The notes under the pieces are model-generated. The model had not been told where the DNA came from, searched no databases, and worked only from the letters and a program-made list of their open reading frames with translations. Position numbers and translations under genes: made by a program. A stretch of DNA of 24,753 nucleotides from IMG/VR virus record IMGVR_UViG_3300027573_000109, positions 1 to 24,753 of that record, one strand, 5' to 3'. The number at the start of each line of letters is the position of its first letter. Position 1 is the stretch's first letter. Origin of the DNA: a virus. Positions 6,833 to 13,500 of the stretch are shown here, piece by piece.

Positions 6833-9207
6833 ACCGCTCAGAAATCATCGTCCGCTTGCGCGCGCGCAATATCGCCTTCAACGAAACCGCGACTGATGCG
6901 GAATTGTTTGCGCTCCTGAATCACGGCCCGGTTGTCGCCAAGCAACTGCCATACGCCGGCGGCAAGATCAACATCGTCTTCAATAACGATGCTAAAGAGG
7001 AACCCGCTGAGATTCTGATTTACGAAGAGATCGGAAGGGACCCTTGGACCGGAGACGGTGTTACCGCGAAGGATATTCGCGCGGCGTTGAACGAAGTTCC
7101 ACGCGGTCACGATCTTGACATCCGCATTAATTCCCGGGGCGGCGACGTTGCCGAGGGACTTGCCATCCGCAGCGTGTTTATGGATTGGCCGGGGCGGAAG
7201 ATCGCGACGAACGACGGCGTCGCGGCTTCGACTGCGAGCTGGTGCGTGCCAGCCGATGAATATCGAGCCCGCAAAGCTTCTCAATTCTTCCTTCACAAAA
7301 GCTGGGGGGTATGCGTCGGAAATTCCGACGACATGCGTCAGGCGATCACCTTCCTCGAAACCACCGACGAGCAGATCGCCGAGATTTATTCCGACGCCAC
7401 CGGCAAGAGCAAAGAGGAAATGATGGCGTTGATGAAGGCTGAAACCCTTCTCACCGGCCAGCAAGCCAAGGACCTCGGGCTCGTTGACACCCTGATCGAC
7501 GGCGATGCTGTTCACAATTTTTCAGCCACGGAATTCAGCGCGATGAAGCAGAAGCTCGCCGCGTTGAATTCGCTTCGTAATTCCGCCCGTAAGCAGGGCG
7601 ACAACCAACAACAAGAGGAGAACACAGTGAACCGACAACAGAAAATCACCCTGCTCAACCAGCGGGGTATCCAGGTCGACGCAAATGCGACCGATGCGCA
7701 GATCGACAACATGATCGCCAACAGCGATGCCATGCGCGCGCAGAACGCAGTCATCCTGAACAAATGGAATGTGGCGATCCCGCAAAATGCCACCGACGCG
7801 CAGATTCTTGCGCTGATCGAGGCCGGAAAACCTACCGCCAGCAACGCAGCTCCAAACATCATCGATCTGCAACAGCAGATCGCCGATCAAAATGCGAAGC
7901 TCGCGACATTGACCTCGGCGAATAGCGAGGCTAATCGCCTGCGTGTCACCAACGAGATCGAGCAACTCATCAAAGACGATAAGCTTCAGGCGAACCTGAA
8001 GACTGAGGCGATCACCGATTGCATCGCCAATCCCGCCAGGCTCGACAATTTTTACAAAAAGCTGCAGCCGCATCCCGTCGGTGCCGAGCCGTTGAATGCG
8101 ACACCAAATCTCGAGGTCACCGCTGCGATCAGCGACATCGCGGTGGGATTCGAGCAACACAACGAGATCACGAAGGCCTGGCAGCGTGGAAACGACGTCA
8201 AGATGGACTTGATTCGCAATTCCGCTGTCGCCAAAGCGAATTTTTTCCGCAAGTTCGAAAATCGCCTGATTCAGGTGATGAATACAAATACGATTCCCGC
8301 TGGCTTGAAGCGGCAGGTCATCCTGCAGGACATCATTCGCGACTTTGTTCGCCGGTTGGCTCCGCTCTCGATGTTCTCAACGGTGTTTCAGAACGTGCCG
8401 TTGCAGGGTCTGAACACGGTTGAGGTGCCGTTCTACGATCTCGACACCGGCGCCAGCACGTCGTTTGTCTCCGGCACGGGTTACACGACCATCGGCGACA
8501 CGGCCACGGACGTCCGCGAAATCACGATCGGCGAAGGCGCGACCAATGGCGACCGGCTTTACCAGGCGCTTTCGGTCAGCTCGCAGGAACTCGTCCGGCA
8601 GCCATACCTCAACAATCGTCAGCTCGCGCAATTGAAGGCCGAGAAGCTCGCCTCCGACATCTTCACCGACATCCTCAGCATCGTGACGGCGCTCAATTAC
8701 GGCGGCGCGGCGAAAACCTCCGTAGCGGATCTCTTCGACTCCGACGACATCGCCGACATGAAGTTGGCGTGCAAACTCTGGCCCGAGCTGGGGCGGTTGC
8801 TCATGCTCGACAGCGCCTACGACGCGAACCTGCTCAAGGATCCTGCGTTCAAGCACGCCCTGAACGCCGCCAGTGATTCCGCGATCAAGGAAGGACGGCT
8901 ATTCCCCCGGGTCATGGGCTTCGACTACAAGGAAATCCCGACGATTCCCGGCAACGGGCAAAATCTGGTCGGATTCGCAGCCTTCAAGTCCGCGATTCTC
9001 GTCGCGACCGCACCGGTGCCGCCTGTCGAGGAGGTGCGCAACTCCGGAACGACCTGGGAAATGGTGACAGATCCGCAAACCGGCATCTCGTTCGAATTCC
9101 GCGCATTCGGCAACAACGTCACCGATGCCGCGACCAACGTCATTGAGTGCTCGTATGGCTTCGCCAAGGGCAACGGCAACGCCCTGAAGCGCATCGTCAG
9201 CGCTTAA
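6829..9207 (+). CDS. fused ClpP/SppA-like head maturation protease + scaffold + major capsid protein
   Basis: A single 792-codon frame joins proteins usually encoded separately. Residues about 60-225 are a ClpP/SppA-like prohead protease: INSRGGDVAEG (oxyanion loop, 100-110), GVAASTAS with candidate nucleophile Ser134, FLHKSW with His156, and Glu205 where phage ClpP-like proteases carry the third catalytic residue, then AKDLGLVD. Residues about 267-425 are helical and Gln/Asn-rich and probably serve as scaffold. Residues about 430-792 look like a HK97-fold major capsid protein (for example VILQDIIRDFVRRLAPLS, LNTVEVPFYDL, SVSSQELVRQPYLN). HeH/SAP-like modules occur at 4-31, 270-297 and 304-332. 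Two GGAGG motifs precede the ATG, which overlaps the portal stop. An internal start at 7627 probably yields separate capsid protein. Confidence 0.85.
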   Translation: MNRSEIIVRLRARNIAFNETATDAELFALLNHGPVVAKQLPYAGGKINIVFNNDAKEEPAEILIYEEIGRDPWTGDGVTAKDIRAALNEVPRGHDLDIRINSRGGDVAEGLAIRSVFMDWPGRKIATNDGVAASTASWCVPADEYRARKASQFFLHKSWGVCVGNSDDMRQAITFLETTDEQIAEIYSDATGKSKEEMMALMKAETLLTGQQAKDLGLVDTLIDGDAVHNFSATEFSAMKQKLAALNSLRNSARKQGDNQQQEENTVNRQQKITLLNQRGIQVDANATDAQIDNMIANSDAMRAQNAVILNKWNVAIPQNATDAQILALIEAGKPTASNAAPNIIDLQQQIADQNAKLATLTSANSEANRLRVTNEIEQLIKDDKLQANLKTEAITDCIANPARLDNFYKKLQPHPVGAEPLNATPNLEVTAAISDIAVGFEQHNEITKAWQRGNDVKMDLIRNSAVAKANFFRKFENRLIQVMNTNTIPAGLKRQVILQDIIRDFVRRLAPLSMFSTVFQNVPLQGLNTVEVPFYDLDTGASTSFVSGTGYTTIGDTATDVREITIGEGATNGDRLYQALSVSSQELVRQPYLNNRQLAQLKAEKLASDIFTDILSIVTALNYGGAAKTSVADLFDSDDIADMKLACKLWPELGRLLMLDSAYDANLLKDPAFKHALNAASDSAIKEGRLFPRVMGFDYKEIPTIPGNGQNLVGFAAFKSAILVATAPVPPVEEVRNSGTTWEMVTDPQTGISFEFRAFGNNVTDAATNVIECSYGFAKGNGNALKRIVSA
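7613..7629 (+). promoter_or_regulatory. internal Shine-Dalgarno and GTG start inside the protease-capsid frame
   Basis: AAGAGGAG at 7613-7620 is followed after 6 bases by an in-frame GTG at 7627-7629 (codon 267). This is as strong a ribosome binding site as any in the window and lies exactly at the protease/scaffold junction, so a second, shorter product starting here is likely. Confidence 0.7.
7627..9207 (+). CDS. internal-start product: scaffold + major capsid protein (526 aa)
   Basis: Probable second translation product of the protease-capsid frame, starting at the internal GTG with its own ribosome binding site. It would contain two HeH/SAP-like modules, a coiled-coil-prone stretch (DLQQQIADQNAKLATLTSAN) and the HK97-fold capsid domain, without the protease. 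This resembles in principle the nested scaffold (Nu3) inside lambda C, except that here the shared C-terminal part is the capsid protein itself. Capsid protein is needed in hundreds of copies and protease in few, so separate initiation makes biological sense. This is inference from the sequence signal; the protein products would decide it. Confidence 0.6.
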   Translation: MNRQQKITLLNQRGIQVDANATDAQIDNMIANSDAMRAQNAVILNKWNVAIPQNATDAQILALIEAGKPTASNAAPNIIDLQQQIADQNAKLATLTSANSEANRLRVTNEIEQLIKDDKLQANLKTEAITDCIANPARLDNFYKKLQPHPVGAEPLNATPNLEVTAAISDIAVGFEQHNEITKAWQRGNDVKMDLIRNSAVAKANFFRKFENRLIQVMNTNTIPAGLKRQVILQDIIRDFVRRLAPLSMFSTVFQNVPLQGLNTVEVPFYDLDTGASTSFVSGTGYTTIGDTATDVREITIGEGATNGDRLYQALSVSSQELVRQPYLNNRQLAQLKAEKLASDIFTDILSIVTALNYGGAAKTSVADLFDSDDIADMKLACKLWPELGRLLMLDSAYDANLLKDPAFKHALNAASDSAIKEGRLFPRVMGFDYKEIPTIPGNGQNLVGFAAFKSAILVATAPVPPVEEVRNSGTTWEMVTDPQTGISFEFRAFGNNVTDAATNVIECSYGFAKGNGNALKRIVSA

Positions 9208-9212
9208 GCAAT

Positions 9213-9265
9213 CTGACTCTCAACTCATTCCCGGCTTTCGAAAGAGAGTCGGTTTGAGTTGAGAG
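9213..9265 (+). promoter_or_regulatory. two mutually exclusive hairpins in the capsid 3' gap
   Basis: Stem B pairs CTCTCAACTCA (9217-9227) with its perfect complement at 9255-9265. Stem A pairs 9213-9221 with 9244-9252 (GACTCTC/GAGAGTC plus a G-U and a C-G pair). Both use 9217-9221, so only one can form. A palindrome CTTTCGAAAG lies at 9235-9244. Neither stem is followed by a T-run, so it is not an ordinary intrinsic terminator. Stem B ends 3 bases before the AAAGGA of the next gene. Confidence 0.55.
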
Positions 9266-9280
9266 AAGAAAGGAACCTCA

Positions 9281-9667
9281 ATGAATCAAACTTTTTTAAT
9301 CGCACGCGATCGCAAGAGCGGCAAAGACGTGCTTCTGGCCGGCAGCGACGTGCCTTACCGCGAACAAATTGCTTTGTATCGCGAGTTCAACGAGCAAACG
9401 CACGAGAGATATTCCAGCGTTGTGCTTCTCGGATTCAATCCGATCAAAAAGCCTCTGCGGTTTCTCACCGGCGCCGAACTTAAAGCCCGACAGGATCAGC
9501 ATGACGCCCAGGTTGCGGAAGAGGCGCGCCAGCAGGCTGAAGCCGCGAAGAAAGCCAAGGCCAAAGGTGGGAAAAAGTCGAAGGGCAAGCCGAAGGCGGC
9601 TGAAGAACCTTCCACGACTGAGCCCGAGGCAGAACAGCCGGAGGAAGGCGGACCTATATCCGAGTAA
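9281..9667 (+). CDS. small protein after capsid gene, Lys/Ala/Glu-rich tail
   Basis: Not recognised by family. The 128-residue product has a compact N-terminal half (LIARDRKSGKDVLLAGSDVP, VVLLGFNPIKKPLRFLTGAE) and a low-complexity C-terminal half, first basic (AKKAKAKGGKKSKGKPKAA) and then acidic (STTEPEAEQPEEGG). AAAGGA at 9269-9274 lies 6 bases before the ATG. Its position matches lambda FI, a packaging and head-stabilising helper, but I see no similarity to it. The charged tail would suit contact with DNA or with the terminase, which is inference. Confidence 0.65.
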   Translation: MNQTFLIARDRKSGKDVLLAGSDVPYREQIALYREFNEQTHERYSSVVLLGFNPIKKPLRFLTGAELKARQDQHDAQVAEEARQQAEAAKKAKAKGGKKSKGKPKAAEEPSTTEPEAEQPEEGGPISE

Positions 9668-9711
9668 CGCGATCACAATTCAACCAGCAACAATTCAACA
9701 AGAGAAAATCA

Positions 9712-10251
9712 ATGAAAGAACAATTCCGACAGATCAAAAAGATGGTGACAGTCGCGGCTGTCATGACGATGGCCGTGGTTTCGCTTCACGCCGGCGATCA
9801 AGCGCTGATGATGCTCACCGGCACCAACGTCCTGAACGCTGGCGGGGCTCCGCTGACGAACTTCTACGCGGTGCCGCGCGATGTGACCGGCACTTTCACG
9901 AACGGCATCTCGTTGGCGGGCCTGGCGCCGAACGATTACTTCCATTGCGACAAGACAACCGTCTTGAACGTGATGGCCGGCGGGTATTTCGGCAATACCA
10001 ACGCGACTGTCGACAATAAATTCTTCCGGTTGCTCCGCTCGACAGACCTGTCCCATTGGCAGGATGCCGGCGACTTCGTGATGGTCTCAGTGCCGGCAAG
10101 ATCAACGAACTGGTATACCGGCACGATGACGATCACAGCGCCTTACACCGGGTATGTGTTGCGTCAAATCGACGGCACGAACATCACGGCGGCGGGCAGC
10201 AATACCGGGACGAATCTGTTTATTAACGGCTTCACCCATGACGGCCAATGA
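9712..10251 (+). CDS. exported beta-rich protein with Sec signal peptide
   Basis: A 179-residue protein of unknown function. Residues 1-28 look like a Sec signal: basic MKEQFRQIKKM, hydrophobic VTVAAVMTMAVVSL, then HA|GD as a probable cleavage point. The mature part is rich in Thr, Asn, Gly and aromatic residues and seems all-beta. The phrase RSTDLSHWQDAGDFVMV resembles beta-strand motifs of carbohydrate-active or surface proteins, but no family is certain. AAGAGA precedes the ATG. A signal peptide on a gene placed among head genes is odd: the product may be a periplasmic or surface factor, or a virion protein with a hydrophobic N-terminus. Confidence 0.65.
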   Translation: MKEQFRQIKKMVTVAAVMTMAVVSLHAGDQALMMLTGTNVLNAGGAPLTNFYAVPRDVTGTFTNGISLAGLAPNDYFHCDKTTVLNVMAGGYFGNTNATVDNKFFRLLRSTDLSHWQDAGDFVMVSVPARSTNWYTGTMTITAPYTGYVLRQIDGTNITAAGSNTGTNLFINGFTHDGQ

Positions 10252-10257
10252 TGCGCC

Positions 10258-10581
10258 ATGGTCGATCTCGAAGAACGCGGGTTCCGGCGCATGCTGCGGC
10301 TCAAGGGTCGCAGTATGCGTAATCTGAGAACCAACGTTCATTTCACGGCAACAGTCAATCACGTCGGTGAATTCAATCTCTCAACTGAACTCAGCGACGA
10401 CCCGCGCTCGGATGCCGTGATGGAGTTGGTGTTGATCGGCGCGCCCGAGATTCATTCTCAGGATCAGGTTCAGAACGTTAAGACCGGCGAAAAATGGAAT
10501 GTAGTGAAGCAGAAGTTCGATTGCCCGCACTACGCCAAAAAATACGAGTTGAAACAGATCGTCCCAGGCATCGACACATGA
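10258..10581 (+). CDS. putative head-tail joining protein (FII position)
   Basis: A 107-residue soluble protein. Its length, its position after the capsid gene and its beta-rich C-terminal ending (HYAKKYELKQIVPG) are compatible with lambda FII-like head-tail connectors, whose strands end in a similar turn. No diagnostic motif is seen, so the role is inferred. The ATG at 10258 lies 6 bases after the previous stop without an obvious ribosome binding site, so translation is probably coupled. It ends in an ATGA overlap with the giant fibre-like gene. Confidence 0.45.
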   Translation: MVDLEERGFRRMLRLKGRSMRNLRTNVHFTATVNHVGEFNLSTELSDDPRSDAVMELVLIGAPEIHSQDQVQNVKTGEKWNVVKQKFDCPHYAKKYELKQIVPGIDT

Positions 10582-13500
10582 TCTCCCAAAGCCGCAAAGG
10601 AATCCCCGGGCGAGCCAGCGCGTTCATCGGCGTGCTTGCCTGCCTGTTCGCGCTGGCTTTCTCGGCGGCGGCCTCGCCGGTCACCTTCACGATGACCAAT
10701 GAGTTCGGGGCGCCGAACACGAACTACATCCGCTTGCAAAAGCTGCAGGCTGAGATTCAGGCCGACGGTTCCTTCGTGACGGCTGGCGTTCCATTCAGGA
10801 TTTATCCCAATGCCAGCGGCTTCGTGCAAACAAATCTGCCGTCGGGATCCTGGTGGGCATCGAATCAATTCATCGTCTCGCAGTTCGGCATGCCGGGCGG
10901 CGGCGGTTCCTCGGCGGGCTTCTTTTTTATCGTGGACAACAGCGGCGAGACCAATCCGTTCACCTACTATCCGCAGTCCGGGCCAAACGTCCTGAACTGG
11001 CGCTCAGGCATTCGCGGTATCATCGGCACCAACGGGTTTACCACGCACACGAATAACGGTGTCATCACCCTCGACGGCGCGCTGTTCACACCGACGTCGA
11101 ATCAGGTCTTCACGTCGTTCGGCTTCTTTCCGTTGTCCGCGTTGGAGGTGACGAATCGGATTGCTGGTGCCGTGCCAACAAATTATTGGAGTTCATCGGC
11201 GCTGCTCTGGCTTTCGAACCTCGTGTTCAACGCGCACGCCTACGGGTTGGTGGACACGAACGATCTCCGGCTGGCCACCAATGCGCTGCAGGTCGTCATT
11301 GATACCAAGCAGGCCACGCTCGGTTATGTTCCGGCGACAAACAGCAACGCCGGGATCGTGGCCGCGCAGGGTTTCGCCTCGCAGCCGACGAATGTAAACC
11401 TGACGGGCTTCAGCCTGCTACAAACCAATCAACTCGCATCAACTAACGTGGCGACGGCGACTGTGACTGGGCTTCTGAGGCCCAGCGATTGGACGAATTT
11501 CAACGCGAAGCAAAACATTCTCGCCGTTGGCACAAACATGGTTGCCTACACGAACGCGAACGGCGTGTTGATCATCAATGCCACGGGCAGCGGAAGTGGC
11601 AGCGGCCAAAGCGTGGCGCCAGGGACGCTGATGACCGCGACGACAAACGGGACGCTGACGACGGTCAGCGCGGTCGGACAGACCAACGGCTTGCAGGCGA
11701 CGGCGTTCACGCCGCTGACCGCCTTTCAGCCTTCCGACAGCGATCTCACGAACTGGGCGACCATCGGCACGAATCAATTTTCACGGACGAACGTCGCCAG
11801 CGCGAGCGTCACAGGTCCGCTCAGCTCGAATGACTTCCTGAGCTTCAGCACGATCACTAATGCGCTCAAGGCAGGCGCTTACTCGATCGTGCCCAACCCG
11901 CAGCCCGCCGACGCCGATCTCACGAACTGGGCGAACTATCCGACGAATGTCTATCTTCCGTCGCAGGCCGGGCGCGGAACAAATACAACGTTCAATCACG
12001 TCACCAACATTGGCCGCGTGTGGTTTAACACCGGGGATTTTATCGATCCCAGCGGCGATGTCTCGCTCGGCAATGCGAATGTCGGCATTGATGGCGCCGG
12101 AACATTGACAGCCCCGACCATGACGACGGTGGACGGGCAAGGACTTGAAAACTTGGACGCTAGCAATCTCGCGCTGGGGACCGTGGCCGTCGCGCGCCTG
12201 CCCTACGTCCCACAGCCAACAAATACCGTGCTGACCGGCTGGACGGCTCACCCCACAAATCTTTACGCGATCTTTGAGCAACTTCTCAAGATCGACACGA
12301 ACACCGTGGTCTTGACGAATGCCGGGACCGCCGTCGTCATGCAGGGCGGCTACAAGTGGAATGGCGGCATATATTCGAACGAGTTCAACAGCGCTCACTA
12401 CATCGTCTACGAGCCCCCTTCGTGGATCGTGAAGTCGAATACGACGAGCCTTTACAGCGCGTCAGCGGTCAACGGCAGTTACGTGGCGGTCAACGGCGCG
12501 GCCCCAGCCCCGATTGGCATCTTCGGACTGACGATCAATGCTGCGGCTGTTGTGTTTCAGAATTGGGTCAACAGCACAAATCTCGGCGCGCGAATGTCTG
12601 CATTGACGAATGGACTCGGAAACGCGGCGTTCATGACAGCCAACAGTCTCACCAACGGATTTGTGACGGCCGGCGTTACGAACGGACTGGCAACCACGAA
12701 CTACGTCACCGGCCAGGGCTACGTTACCAGCACGGTTACCAACGGGCTGGCTTCGGTTAATTTCACGACGAACCTGAACACGATTTCGAGCAACGCGCTT
12801 CAGGCGCAGATCAGCGGCTTCGTCGCCGGGAGCGGGTTCCAGACCAATAACGGCACCGGGACGAATAACATTTTCACCGGGATGACGCTCGGCGGCGACA
12901 TGAGCGCCAACTCAAAGAATATCCTCGGCGTAAACCTCATGTCCTTTTCTGGTGATGTGTATATCACGAACGCCGATCAGCTTCATGCAAACGTGGTTAT
13001 TGGCGGAACGCAGAACTCGTTCGGTAATTCATCCTTCCATTTCGGAAGCGTCGTCATCGGTGGAACTCTCAACGTAATCACAAATGACACGAGTTCGATC
13101 TCTTACGCGGCCATCCTCGGCGGTTCTCAGAATGTAATTTCGAATTCCTCTGACAACGCGGCCATCGTCGGCGGCTTTCGCAATTCTTTCGGGGATCAGT
13201 CTGATTACTCACTCATTTCTGGAGGAACAAACAACGCGATCCGGGCCGCAAGTGCTGCAATCGTTGGCGGCGCTAATAATCGCATATTAGGCGTCGGCAG
13301 CGCGAGCAACCCCGACAACGCATACAACGGCATCTTCTCAGGTCGGGGAAACATTCTCTCGAACGCTCAATACTCGTTCATCGGCGGAGGACTTTCAAAC
13401 GTGGTGATGGCAAGCAACGCTTTTGTCTTGGGCGTGCGCGGGCGCGTGCTTCCAAGTCACGATGGTTCCGTCGTCATCTCTGATAATCGTGGCACCTTCT

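Noticed and set aside
6838-7515. 225-codon open frame on the - strand
   Set aside because: Antisense to the protease part of the protease-capsid gene, whose catalytic motifs are clear on the + strand; no ribosome binding site.
9217-9265. Intrinsic transcription terminator after the capsid gene
   Set aside because: The stem is perfect but has a 27-base loop and no following T-run, so a simple terminator does not fit.
10494-10577. Upstream start for the giant fibre gene
   Set aside because: The frame is open to 10494 but that would overlap the FII-position gene by 88 bases and bury the signal peptide; the ATG at 10578 overlaps the previous stop and starts a clean signal.
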